Shown here one piece after another: positions 1 through 8,380 of a stretch of DNA of 36,997 nucleotides (its first letter is position 1; every line of letters starts with the position of its first letter). The translations under genes and the position numbers were made by a program. The DNA is taken from positions 1 to 36,997 of the forward strand of contig DVMJ01000107.1 of the NCBI GenBank assembly GCA_018715065.1, read 5' to 3'. This DNA is from Fimiplasma intestinipullorum. Its GTDB lineage: Bacteria > Bacillota_I > Bacilli_A > Erysipelotrichales > Coprobacillaceae. The notes under the pieces were generated by a model. That model did no database searches. It was not told the DNA's origin and saw nothing but the letters and a program-made list of their open reading frames with translations.

Positions 1-13
1 TACAAACATCATT

Positions 14-91
14 ACAGAATAAAGAGAGCGCTTTGAACAGGTTAGCCGAAATCCTTGCTAACTAAGCGTTCTCTTTTCTGTACTCTTTTTT
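14..91 (+). terminator. Long imperfect hairpin followed by a T-rich run
   Basis: The arms ACAGAATAAAGAGAGCGCTT (from 14) and AAGCGTTCTCTTTTCTGT (to 81) pair imperfectly. Inside them GTTAGC and GCTAAC pair again. CTCTTTTTT follows, so a plus-strand terminator for a gene left of the window is the simplest reading; it may also stop minus-strand transcription leaving bmrD. The GTTAGC/GCTAAC inner pair recalls the palindromes near 27-34 kb, but the spacing is wrong (22 bp overall). Confidence 0.45.
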
Positions 92-137
92 ATCTAAGGT
101 TATTTACCTTCTTTATCGGTGAATAGTAACACGCTTT

Positions 138-2156
138 CTATAAGTTGGATTGTGAAAGGTACATTTCGTAATATTTACCATGCAAACTAATGAGCTCATC
201 ATGCGTCCCTTTTTCAATGATCTCTCCCCCATCCAAGACAATGATCTGGTCAGCCTCTTTGATCGTGCTTAGACGGTGCGCAACGATAAATGTCGTGCGG
301 TTACGACTAGCGACTTTTAAAGCATGCTGGATCATTTGTTCCGTCTGTGTGTCAATATTGGCCGTTGCTTCATCTAAGATCAATATGGATGGATCATATA
401 GCATTGCCCTGGCAAAAGATAATAATTGTCTTTCTCCAGTGGATAGATTATCTCCAAGATTGGTGACTGTCGCATGGATGCCTTTTTCGTACTTATCTAA
501 AATACGCTCTGCTCCGATAGCTTGCAAAGCAGCTAATGCCATATCATCTGTGACACGTTCATCATTTAATGAAATATTGCTTTTGATGGTTCCTTTAAAG
601 AGGATCGGATCCTGCAGGACCATCCCAACATGCCGTCTAAAAGCTTGTTTAGAGACACTGTTGAGTTCATGTCCATCCACTTTGATCGAACCTTCCTCAT
701 AGTCAAAGAATCGCATCAATAAAGACATGGTCGTTGATTTACCGCTGCCGGTATGCCCAACAAACGCAATCGTCTGCTCCGGCTGTACTTCGAAACTAAT
801 ATCCTTGAGGACATAAGGCCCTGTAGGGGTGTATTTAAACGAGATATGCGAAAACTCCACATGGCCGGCTGGGCGGGGGATTTCTTCATCATAATCCACC
901 TTCTCCTCGGAAAGATCCAGAAAGCCAAAGACACGTTCACTGGAAACCAGCGCTTCCTCCAGCACCTCAACACTGTTTAATATCACATCAATCGGATCGA
1001 GAAGGTTTCCTAAATAAGTAACAAACGCATACATGATACCATAACTTGCAACCTGGCCATTGACCACACATTGGTAGCCAAAAAACGCAATGACAGCAAT
1101 CTGAGCAGCACGTCTGAAAAAGCCGAAAACCGGACCGCCGACACTCATGTCCAGATGCATCTGTTTCACACGGTAATGCAGGAATTCGCTGTTGATCTTG
1201 TCAAACTCATCCATCATGAATTTTTCCTGATTAAAGACCTGAATGATCCGGATTCCTTTGATATTTTCATTCAAGGTCGCATTGATTTGAGCGTTCAGCG
1301 CCCTGATCTTTTGAGAATAGCGATTCGTAAACAGACGATAAATATAGATCCAAAAAACAATGACCGGCAAAATACAGAGAATCAACAGGGCAAACTGTGC
1401 ATTGAGCTGATACATCGTAAAATAAATGATAATGAAACCAAAAACACCTTCGATGATAATAGAGATGATTGTCGAGAAGAAATTTCGTACGGCATCAGTA
1501 TCATTTGTGATCTTGGATACAATACGGCCATCGGCCTCATTTTGAAAGTAGTCGATGGGCAGTTTTTCCATCTTATCAAACATGTCATAACGAAGCAGAG
1601 TCGCCAATTCGATCGACGCTTTCGAATACATGTAGTTATTCAGATAGTTGATTGCCGACTGCGCAAGATAGAGCACAGCCAAAACAACCAGTAATGTCAC
1701 TACCGGAGAAATATATGGCTGGTAGATATCGCGCATTTCCTGCTCAGTCAGAGCATAGGCCGGATAGGTCACACGCTGCCCATCCGTCAAGGTAATCTCA
1801 ATTTCGTTTGCATTAACGACATGGCGGCTACCCTCACCCACTGTCGAAACCCCTGAAACAAGATACATTTGATTATCAATGATCACCACACAGGCATCCT
1901 GAACCACTGCCGAACTGGCCGTATGATAACGCGGCTGTATATAGTGTTGCCCAGCAATGTTTACACTACCCTCCTGTGCTTCACTGACTTCCTGCCATGG
2001 GTACTCTACCCCGGAGATATAATCATCCAAAATGACCTGTGTCAAACGCGTCGGGATCAGTCCGATGACAATGGAGGCTACCATTAAAACACATGCTGAC
2101 ACTAACAAAAGCTTAAAGTGTCTGGCATAACTGAAGATCCTACCGATGTGTTTCAT
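138..2156 (-). CDS. bmrD: Heterodimeric multidrug ABC exporter subunit, BmrD/YheH-like
   Basis: This is an ABC half-exporter with an N-terminal six-helix transmembrane domain and a C-terminal ATPase, expected to pump drugs or amphiphiles out across the membrane. The 672-residue length is unusual: about 100 residues are inserted between TM1 and TM2 (roughly 40-140), as in Bacillus subtilis YheH/BmrD (about 673 aa). Visible motifs are Walker A GHTGSGKST, signature LSTGE (degenerate from LSGGQ, near 570), Walker B LILDEA with the catalytic Glu, and the H-loop IVAHRLS. Its start overlaps the end of the bmrC-like gene by 17 nt and has an AGGAGG site about 9 nt upstream. The partner carries the complementary degeneracy (Walker B Asp), so the two form one active and one degenerate ATP site. 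Family is clear; substrate is unknown. Confidence 0.87.
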   Translation of the reverse strand: MKHIGRIFSYARHFKLLLVSACVLMVASIVIGLIPTRLTQVILDDYISGVEYPWQEVSEAQEGSVNIAGQHYIQPRYHTASSAVVQDACVVIIDNQMYLVSGVSTVGEGSRHVVNANEIEITLTDGQRVTYPAYALTEQEMRDIYQPYISPVVTLLVVLAVLYLAQSAINYLNNYMYSKASIELATLLRYDMFDKMEKLPIDYFQNEADGRIVSKITNDTDAVRNFFSTIISIIIEGVFGFIIIYFTMYQLNAQFALLILCILPVIVFWIYIYRLFTNRYSQKIRALNAQINATLNENIKGIRIIQVFNQEKFMMDEFDKINSEFLHYRVKQMHLDMSVGGPVFGFFRRAAQIAVIAFFGYQCVVNGQVASYGIMYAFVTYLGNLLDPIDVILNSVEVLEEALVSSERVFGFLDLSEEKVDYDEEIPRPAGHVEFSHISFKYTPTGPYVLKDISFEVQPEQTIAFVGHTGSGKSTTMSLLMRFFDYEEGSIKVDGHELNSVSKQAFRRHVGMVLQDPILFKGTIKSNISLNDERVTDDMALAALQAIGAERILDKYEKGIHATVTNLGDNLSTGERQLLSFARAMLYDPSILILDEATANIDTQTEQMIQHALKVASRNRTTFIVAHRLSTIKEADQIIVLDGGEIIEKGTHDELISLHGKYYEMYLSQSNL

Positions 2157-3906
2157 GATCGTCGACCTCCTCTCTCTTTAAGATCTGGTTCTGGTATTGC
2201 TGATAATACCAGCCACCATGCGCAATCAGGCTCTCATGTGTGCCTCGGTCAACGATCCGACCATCTTCCATGACCAGGATCAAATCAGCATGGCTTACCG
2301 CTGAAAGACGATGTGCGACAATAAAGGTCGTCTTATGCTGGCGCAGCTTTTTCAGGTTCGCAATGATCGTTGCTTCCGTCTTCCCATCGACCGCCGACAG
2401 CGAGTCATCTAACAGCAGTACTTCTGGATCCGCCAAAAAAGCTCTGGCAATGGACAGTCGCTGCTTCTGTCCTCCGGACAGCATGGTCCCATCTTCGCCG
2501 CAGAGCGTCTCAAGGCCATCGCGTAAATACTTCAAATCTTTTTCAAAGTCGGCCATCAGAACAGCTTGATCCAACTGTTCAGAAGAGACCTCACCCACAT
2601 GCCCGAGCTCAATATTCTGTCTGACCGTTTTTGAGAAGAGCACATGCTCCTGTGGAACATAGCCAAAGAACGAGCGCAGCTGCATGTAATCGATCTTTTC
2701 AACCGGAATATCATTGATCAATAAAGCCCCTTTCCCTTTGGCATAAAACCGTAATAACTGCATTAGCAAAGTGGACTTTCCGCTGCCGGTCTTGCCTACG
2801 ATTCCCACTGTCATGCCCTTATTCACCTTGAACGACACATCTTTCAAACTCGCAAATTCAGAATGCGGATAGGTAAAACTATAATCCTTAAATTCGATTG
2901 AACGAATATCATCGACCTGCACATCATGATCAGAATGCTCCAGACGCAGCTTCACAATGGTCGTCTGCTCATAGCGATCGTAAGAGGCGGCCGCACGCTG
3001 TAATGAGTTCAACACCGTTCCGGCTGCCCATAACGGTCCGCGCAGCATCCCAAGATAGATATTGAAGGTAACCAGCTCGCCGGCGCTGATCGAATGATTG
3101 TAAACCAGAAAGACACCATAAGAAATAGCAAGAATCGTCGACACAGAAAAGACACAGCGAAAAAGTGGACCAAAGGCCGCATCCAAACGAATCGCCTTCA
3201 GTTCTTTCTCTTTAGACTCATTTGCTGATTCCCGTAGCTTCGCAATGTCATTTTTCTCCTGCACAAAAGCTCTGACAACCTGTACTCCCGCAACAGATTC
3301 CAGCGTTGTATTATTGAAATCACCAAACGCATTACGAGCTTCGATAAACAAGCGACGAACATTGCGTGACATAAAATAAACGACCACGATGGCAATCGGC
3401 AAGGGAAGCACCGTGACCAGCGTCAGTTTCCAGTCCACCATCAGGATCATCTGAATCAGCACGAAGCCCATGGTAAAGGTTGAGTTCAACAGCTGACTTA
3501 AGATACGCGAGGCAGCTAAACAAATGTTATTGATATCTGCTGTAGCAACAGCCATCAGATCGCCGGTCTCATGGTCTGCATAATAATGCGCATCCATCTT
3601 ACCTAAATAGGCCATCATCTGATTACGCAGCAAATACTGCAATTTAAAACTGCCATACATCATCAATCGTCCACGCGCATTAAAACCGATATAAATCAAA
3701 ATAGCAACCACTAACATGATGACAATATTACGGATCAAGCTGGCCTGTGTGATAGCGGCATAGGCAATCTGATCCAGTGATTCCCCTAAGAGTTTAGGTG
3801 GCAAAGTTTCCAGATAGGATAATAAGACAGAAACAATAAAGAAGCAGATGTATCGCTTCTTTTCCTGCTTAAAAAACCAGCTTAATTTTTTATAGATAGA
3901 AAACAC
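2140..3906 (-). CDS. bmrC: Heterodimeric multidrug ABC exporter subunit, BmrC/YheI-like
   Basis: This 588-residue ABC half-exporter (TMD then NBD) is the partner of the downstream bmrD-like gene and close in length to B. subtilis YheI (585 aa). It has Walker A GKTGSGKST, an intact LSGGQKQR signature, and Walker B VLLLDD, where Asp replaces the catalytic Glu. That Asp marks the degenerate site of heterodimeric exporters. The H-loop IVAHRLS is intact. The start codon is GTG at 3906, preceded by GAGGAGG about 9 nt away. It lies 46 nt after pncB in the same direction and is probably part of the pncA-pncB-bmrC-bmrD transcript; no separate promoter was seen in the gap. The small leader ORF known upstream of B. 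subtilis bmrCD has no room here. Confidence 0.87.
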   Translation of the reverse strand: MFSIYKKLSWFFKQEKKRYICFFIVSVLLSYLETLPPKLLGESLDQIAYAAITQASLIRNIVIMLVVAILIYIGFNARGRLMMYGSFKLQYLLRNQMMAYLGKMDAHYYADHETGDLMAVATADINNICLAASRILSQLLNSTFTMGFVLIQMILMVDWKLTLVTVLPLPIAIVVVYFMSRNVRRLFIEARNAFGDFNNTTLESVAGVQVVRAFVQEKNDIAKLRESANESKEKELKAIRLDAAFGPLFRCVFSVSTILAISYGVFLVYNHSISAGELVTFNIYLGMLRGPLWAAGTVLNSLQRAAASYDRYEQTTIVKLRLEHSDHDVQVDDIRSIEFKDYSFTYPHSEFASLKDVSFKVNKGMTVGIVGKTGSGKSTLLMQLLRFYAKGKGALLINDIPVEKIDYMQLRSFFGYVPQEHVLFSKTVRQNIELGHVGEVSSEQLDQAVLMADFEKDLKYLRDGLETLCGEDGTMLSGGQKQRLSIARAFLADPEVLLLDDSLSAVDGKTEATIIANLKKLRQHKTTFIVAHRLSAVSHADLILVMEDGRIVDRGTHESLIAHGGWYYQQYQNQILKREEVDDHETHR

Positions 3907-3952
3907 GCTCTTCCCCCTCCTCTAAAGGAAACGGACAAGCGCCCATTTCCTC

Positions 3953-5407
3953 TTATTTTCTCATTTCTTCAAGTAATTCCATCTTTGTCTGGAGTAATTG
4001 TTTAGTGAGATCGACATAGTAGATATGCGGATATTCCAGACGATAGATCTCATCCCAATGGAGATCCTGCATTTTTTTTGAATAGGCGCGAATGCTCTGA
4101 ATATCTGGCAGATCATAAACAAGCTTCCCATTGTCATAGATTGGCTTCTGCAGCTCTTCTACATGATACGTTCCTTTATGAATGGTCTTAAATTTCCACA
4201 TGTTGCTCTGATGGTAGATCGTCACATCGTGTTCGCCATCGATGACCTCATCATAAGAAGCAATCAGATCGGCAATGGCTTTACCAGTCTCATTATCATA
4301 AAGACGGTATAGGCGCTTATAACCAGGATTCGAAATTTTCTCTGTATTCTCTGAGATTTTGATCTTTGGAATGATCTGACCATGCTTTTCAACTGCCACT
4401 AATTTATACACCCCACCAAAAACAGGGGCACTCTTAGAGACAATCATATTCTCACCGACGCCAAAAGAATCGACTTGGGCGCCCTGATCAAGCAGAGAAC
4501 GGATCAGATATTCATCTAGGGAATTGCTGGCGGTAATTTTGCAGTCAGGCATATTGGCCACATCCAGCATCATTCTTGCCTTTTTAGTCAGATAAGCAAT
4601 GTCACCGCTGTCCAAACGAATGCCTGCCAGGCGTTTACCCATTGGGGCAAGGACCTCTTCAGCTACCCGAATTGCATTTGGAACCCCGCTCTTCAATGTA
4701 TCATACGTGTCTACTAACAAGATACAATTATCCGGATAAGTCTTAGCATAAGCTTTAAAAGCCTCATACTCGCTGTCGAAAAGCTGAACGAATGAGTGGG
4801 CCATAGTACCTACCACTGGAATACCAAACATCTTGCCCGCACTTACTGTAGCCGTACCATCCGCGCCACCAATGTATGCTGCTCTGGCACCATAATTGGC
4901 TCCATCATATCCCTGAGCGCGACGCGCACCGAATTCAAATACCGTCCGTCCTTTAGCCTGACGCACGATTCGATTGGCCTTGGTAGCAATCAAAGATTGA
5001 TGATTAACAGTCACAAGTAAGAAGGTCTCTAAGATCTGAGCCTCAATAATAGGAGCGCGAACCGTAATCAGCGGCTCGTTTGGAAAGACCGGGCAGCCTT
5101 CCTTAACAGACCAAAATGATCCAGTAAATTTCAGGTCTTTTAAGTAATCAAGGAATTCGCGGTCAAATTTACCTGTACTGTAAAGATAATCGAGATCTCC
5201 TTGCGAAAAGTGTAAATTTTCAATACATTCTACCAGTTGTTCCAGTCCCGTAAAAAGCACGTATCCACCTTCATCTGGATTTTTACGATAGAACATATCA
5301 AAATAAACAATCTCATCCTTTAAGCCTAGCTTATAATAGTTATAAGACATGGTAAGCTCATAATAATCCATCAATAGCGTAATATTTCTTGCATCATTTA
5401 CTGACAT
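3953..5407 (-). CDS. pncB: Nicotinate phosphoribosyltransferase
   Basis: PncB converts nicotinate, PRPP and ATP into nicotinate mononucleotide, the entry step of the Preiss-Handler NAD salvage pathway in the cytosol. The 484-residue protein has the long Firmicutes-type form. Family landmarks are the N-terminal MDYYELTM segment, FEFGARRAQG (near 157-166), the GTMAHSF motif with the phosphorylatable His at about 204, and the phosphate-binding LDSGD segment. The start at 5407 has a GAAGGAGA site 8 nt upstream. It lies 3 nt after the nicotinamidase gene, so the pair makes a complete nicotinamide-to-NaMN route. Confidence 0.94.
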   Translation of the reverse strand: MSVNDARNITLLMDYYELTMSYNYYKLGLKDEIVYFDMFYRKNPDEGGYVLFTGLEQLVECIENLHFSQGDLDYLYSTGKFDREFLDYLKDLKFTGSFWSVKEGCPVFPNEPLITVRAPIIEAQILETFLLVTVNHQSLIATKANRIVRQAKGRTVFEFGARRAQGYDGANYGARAAYIGGADGTATVSAGKMFGIPVVGTMAHSFVQLFDSEYEAFKAYAKTYPDNCILLVDTYDTLKSGVPNAIRVAEEVLAPMGKRLAGIRLDSGDIAYLTKKARMMLDVANMPDCKITASNSLDEYLIRSLLDQGAQVDSFGVGENMIVSKSAPVFGGVYKLVAVEKHGQIIPKIKISENTEKISNPGYKRLYRLYDNETGKAIADLIASYDEVIDGEHDVTIYHQSNMWKFKTIHKGTYHVEELQKPIYDNGKLVYDLPDIQSIRAYSKKMQDLHWDEIYRLEYPHIYYVDLTKQLLQTKMELLEEMRK

Positions 5408-5410
5408 TTT

Positions 5411-6040
5411 TTAAATCTCCTTCAATTCTATTTTCGATACCACTTGTATGCCAGCCTGCTGCATAAAGCGCAGCGCCCATTCGTTGGACGCATAAGCATC
5501 GTGCAGGTCTGGCTGATGATAGGTGTCCACACAATTAGCAGGCACTAGAATGTGTTTGTCATTGAGATCATGCTGACGCAAATAGGCCAACAGACTCAAG
5601 GCAAACTGCATGACACAAATATCAGTGCAGCATCCAGTAATCACAAAGTACTTCCAAGGCAAAACATGCGCATCAATACGATCCAGAAAAGCTGGCGCCA
5701 GCAAGCCATTGGTTGAATTCTTCCGAATGATCGTCTGATGCCTGGCATCTTCCTTGAAGCAGTCTAACAGTTCACTTTCTGTCGTATGTGCCAAACAGTG
5801 GGGCGGAAAGGAAGCAAACTCCATACAGTCGGCTTCATGCCAGTCCTGAAAATACAAATGATGTGCAAAATAGGTCTCCAATTGACATATTTCCGGTGCG
5901 ATCCGAGCTATCTCTGGATCGGCCATTGCCCCTTCTGAAACAAAGCCTTTGACCATGTCAACCACGACCACTATTGTTTGATTAGGGTCTAATATTCCCG
6001 CACTAATCGTTTGATATCCATCTACTTTTAAACGTGCCAT
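5411..6040 (-). CDS. pncA: Nicotinamidase, cysteine hydrolase family
   Basis: This enzyme hydrolyses nicotinamide to nicotinate, which the adjacent pncB product then uses. The isochorismatase-like fold shows the Asp-Lys-Cys triad: Asp28 in VVVDMVKGF, Lys107 in IIRKNST, and Cys142 in CCTDICV. Asp66 and His68 in FQDWHE plus His81 fit the metal site of nicotinamidases. At 209 residues it is normal for the family. An AGGAGGT-like site (GGAGGTG) lies about 8 nt before the ATG. The 70-nt upstream gap holds a perfect inverted repeat over a likely -10 box. An isochorismatase or ureidoacrylate hydrolase is possible on fold alone, but the pncB neighbour supports nicotinamidase. Confidence 0.9.
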   Translation of the reverse strand: MARLKVDGYQTISAGILDPNQTIVVVVDMVKGFVSEGAMADPEIARIAPEICQLETYFAHHLYFQDWHEADCMEFASFPPHCLAHTTESELLDCFKEDARHQTIIRKNSTNGLLAPAFLDRIDAHVLPWKYFVITGCCTDICVMQFALSLLAYLRQHDLNDKHILVPANCVDTYHQPDLHDAYASNEWALRFMQQAGIQVVSKIELKEI

Positions 6041-6074
6041 TGTCTCACACCTCCATCGAATCCTATGGTTTTCA

Positions 6075-6098
6075 TTTTATACCTTTTTTTGTATAAAA
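6075..6098 (-). promoter_or_regulatory. Inverted repeat over the pncA promoter, candidate operator
   Basis: TTTTATAC and GTATAAAA are perfect 8-bp inverted arms separated by 8 bases (6083-6090). On the minus strand the second arm forms a TATAAA -10-like box about 35 nt before the pncA ATG. There is no T-run after it on the minus strand, so it is not a terminator. A repressor of NAD salvage (NiaR- or NrtR-type) would be a natural ligand, but I cannot match the motif to a known box. Confidence 0.4.
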
Positions 6099-6108
6099 GC
6101 TACATTTT

Positions 6109-7272
6109 TTAGGCATTGTAATCTGTTTTTAAGCGATTTAGCCAAATTTCCGGTGACAAAGCAGCATTGGTCCCACCCTGACAGAGATGGATCTGTCCGC
6201 CGCCGCGTACAGGTGTGTCCGCCACAATGTATTTAAACAATTCACGACAGTCCACCGCACTATCCTCTGAACTAAATACAACCAGTTGGGTCTTGGCCTC
6301 ATTTTGAATGACTAAGAGGCCATAGCAGTTCGTATATCCGGATAGTTCTGCCACTAGTGCATGGCACACACTGCTGCGAATCTCCAGCACCGCACTGATG
6401 CAGCGCCCATTTTCGCGCATTTGAGCCTGTTCCCATAGCCACTTTCCTAACTGCACAGCCTGTGTTTTTTCTTGCTGACGCAGCTCTCTTTCCAATACCA
6501 GCTTGCTTTCAAGCAAACTTTCGATGCCTTCTGCGACTTCCAGAGGCGGTTTGCTTAATTGCAGCGAAGCGCGATGGAGCGTTTTAAAACCAGCATGGAA
6601 CTGATGCCGCAAAACTTTCCCTGACATATAGTGGACCCGCACATGCCCACGCACCTTTTCTGTTGAGCATACCACCAGCATGCCCAGTTCGCTTAAATGA
6701 GACACATGCATCCCTTTACACGGATTCCATTCCACGCCTTCAATTTCAACGATCCTGACCGGTTTATCCGCCGGAGGCTGATGAGCCAGTGTGAGCTGTG
6801 AGAGCGTCTTAGCATCCGGATAAAAACTGCGCACCACATGATCCTCGCTGATGCGTGCATTGCACCAGTCCTCTGCTTCCTGCAGCATCTTTTCATCTAT
6901 CAGAGGCACATTGAGATCAATGGACGAGCCATTCAGATCATAGTGATGAGAAATCGTCTCAATGCCATATAATTTTCTCAAAGCCGCCGATAATAGATGC
7001 TGAGCGGTATGTCCCTGTCGTGAGATATAGCGATGATTAAGATCGACCCACAAGCTTGCCTCACTGCCCTCTATTTTCTTTGCAACCTGATGATAGATCT
7101 GACCATCTTCCTCATAAACCCTTTTGACCGGATAGCCGTTCAAAGTCCCCACATCAGCGAGCTGACCACCACCCTCAACATAGAAATTCGTATCAGCCAA
7201 AACATAAAGATAATCTTTGCCAAGCGGTTGACGTGCCAGGATCGCTGTTGTCAAAAATTCCTGATCTTCCAT
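6109..7272 (-). CDS. Alanyl-tRNA editing protein (AlaX-type, with DHHA1 domain)
   Basis: This is a free-standing homologue of the AlaRS editing domain that hydrolyses Ser- or Gly-mischarged tRNA-Ala. The N-terminal part carries the AlaRS-like segment FYVEGGGQLADVG. The zinc ligands follow: HTAQH (about residues 88-92) and CKGMH. The C-terminal third resembles DHHA1, ending in the glycine motif RGGGQIHLCQGG. I place the start at 7272 because AAGAAGGG lies at good distance from that ATG and directly abuts the in-frame ATG at 7281. It has its own likely promoter and no functional link to its neighbours is apparent. Confidence 0.87.
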   Translation of the reverse strand: MEDQEFLTTAILARQPLGKDYLYVLADTNFYVEGGGQLADVGTLNGYPVKRVYEEDGQIYHQVAKKIEGSEASLWVDLNHRYISRQGHTAQHLLSAALRKLYGIETISHHYDLNGSSIDLNVPLIDEKMLQEAEDWCNARISEDHVVRSFYPDAKTLSQLTLAHQPPADKPVRIVEIEGVEWNPCKGMHVSHLSELGMLVVCSTEKVRGHVRVHYMSGKVLRHQFHAGFKTLHRASLQLSKPPLEVAEGIESLLESKLVLERELRQQEKTQAVQLGKWLWEQAQMRENGRCISAVLEIRSSVCHALVAELSGYTNCYGLLVIQNEAKTQLVVFSSEDSAVDCRELFKYIVADTPVRGGGQIHLCQGGTNAALSPEIWLNRLKTDYNA

Positions 7273-7302
7273 ATGATTCATCCCTTCTTCTTATGATACC
7301 CC

Positions 7303-7311
7303 ATTATACCA
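7303..7311 (-). promoter_or_regulatory. Extended -10 promoter for the alanyl-tRNA editing gene
   Basis: On the minus strand TGGTATAAT gives a perfect -10 with the extended TGn element, about 30 nt before the start codon. No good -35 box is present at 16-18 bp, which fits an extended -10 promoter. It follows directly on the LysM terminator. Confidence 0.5.
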
Positions 7312-7325
7312 TAATCTGCTTTTCT

Positions 7326-7352
7326 CAAAATAAAAAACCACCGAAGTGGTTT
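7326..7352 (-). terminator. Rho-independent terminator after the LysM gene
   Basis: AAACCAC and GTGGTTT pair around a 4-base loop (7335-7352). On the minus strand TTTTATTTT follows. The LysM stop codon overlaps the stem. Confidence 0.85.
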
Positions 7353-7605
7353 AAAAATAAAGCATATTCCAATCGTGATAAGGGGCAGGGGAAAGGTAGG
7401 CCTGGCGCGTCTGATCCAGCACAGGGATATAGAGCTGCTGTCCGATCGAAAGCACGGCATTTGGATCTAGGTCATTCAACCCAGCGATCATTTGCGGATC
7501 ACTGCCTAATTTTCGGGCAATCTCAAATAAATGATCCCCTGCTTCTACCTGATAACGATAAATCGTCCCCACCTTATCAAGAATTGGTCGCTGTGACTGA
7601 TACAT
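7351..7605 (-). CDS. Small LysM-domain protein
   Basis: This 84-residue protein is essentially a single LysM module: YRYQVEAGDHLFEIARKLG begins at about residue 16, then a repeat-typical N-x-L-D-P segment and the closing GQQLYIPV near 56-62. LysM binds N-acetylglucosamine in peptidoglycan or chitin. No signal peptide or membrane segment is visible, so export is unclear and the domain could act inside the cell, as in some spore or cell-division proteins. GGAGG lies 7 nt before the ATG. It sits between two terminators, so it may be expressed at low level by read-through from rnc, since no clear promoter was found in the short gap. Confidence 0.75.
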   Translation of the reverse strand: MYQSQRPILDKVGTIYRYQVEAGDHLFEIARKLGSDPQMIAGLNDLDPNAVLSIGQQLYIPVLDQTRQAYLSPAPYHDWNMLYF

Positions 7606-7662
7606 GTTTCATCCTCCTCATCTATCTTTATGCATCCAACGGAGGACAAACTGGGCAGATTA

Positions 7663-7702
7663 CATAAAAAAACAAGTTTTAATGGCCAAAAGACTTGTTT
7701 TT
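7663..7702 (-). terminator. Rho-independent terminator overlapping the end of rnc
   Basis: On the minus strand AAAACAAGT pairs with ACTTGTTTT, followed by TTTTTTT-ATG. The left arm is within the last rnc codons. It marks the end of the EIIB-recG-plsX-rnc unit. Confidence 0.75.
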
Positions 7703-8380
7703 ACCAGCGAGTTTATCTAAAGCCGCATGGGCTGCTTTCTGTTCCGCTCTTTTCTTGCTTGAGCCCCTGCCGACACCCAGGCGCATGTGATCCATGACAG
7801 CTGCCACTTCAAAGATTGGTGCATTACTAGGACCTTCAGTACTGAGCAGTTCATAGGTCACTGTTTTTCTGGCATCCGCCTGCATTAGCTCCTGCAAGGT
7901 TGTCTTGTAGTCATGAATCTCTTCGGTGTCGACATCATTGACATGTCGATAAATCGTTTTTTCCAGAATTTGAATCACATATTTCGCACCGCAATCCAAA
8001 TAGACGGCACCTATAAATGATTCAAAGACATTGGCTAATACCGAATCGCGCTCACGGCCACCATTTTTGGCTTCCCCTACCCCAAAATAAATATACTGAC
8101 CCAGACCCAGATCACGGGCAAAGCGCGCCAGGGATTCTTCGCGTACAAGCTTGGCACGCATCGTTGTCAGTACCCCTTCGGGACTGGTTGGGAAAGTTTT
8201 AAATAAAAATTCAGAGACGAAAAGCTGTAATACCGCGTCCCCCATGAACTCCAAACGTTCATAGTGACTGCGTTTACCAGAAGCTTCATTAACGTAGGAA
8301 GGATGCGTAAAAGCCTCCTTGTATAAACCGATGTGATGATAGGGAATTCCCTGAGCATCCAAAAAATCAATCAGCTTCAT
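7679..8380 (-). CDS. rnc: Ribonuclease III
   Basis: RNase III cleaves double-stranded RNA, including the rRNA precursor. The family signature ERLEFMGDAVL lies at residues 41-51. The second acidic cluster is in the VFESFIGAVYLD segment, giving the metal-binding Asp/Glu set. A C-terminal dsRNA-binding domain spans roughly 155-227, with the typical KKRAEQKAAHAAL helix. The length (233 aa) is normal. The start lies inside the end of plsX (14-nt overlap), so translation is probably coupled. In many Firmicutes acpP lies between plsX and rnc; it is absent here. Confidence 0.95.
   Translation of the reverse strand: MKLIDFLDAQGIPYHHIGLYKEAFTHPSYVNEASGKRSHYERLEFMGDAVLQLFVSEFLFKTFPTSPEGVLTTMRAKLVREESLARFARDLGLGQYIYFGVGEAKNGGRERDSVLANVFESFIGAVYLDCGAKYVIQILEKTIYRHVNDVDTEEIHDYKTTLQELMQADARKTVTYELLSTEGPSNAPIFEVAAVMDHMRLGVGRGSSKKRAEQKAAHAALDKLAGKNKSFGH

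Noticed and set aside
41..61. GTTAGC and GCTAAC arms as another copy of the palindromic operator
   Set aside because: The arms are 10 bases apart (22 bp overall) and lie inside a longer hairpin with a T-run; the seven real copies are 16 bp and have no such context.
1071..1694. Long plus-strand open frame opposite bmrD
   Set aside because: It is antisense to a well-supported ABC gene and lacks a ribosome site or any recognised domain.
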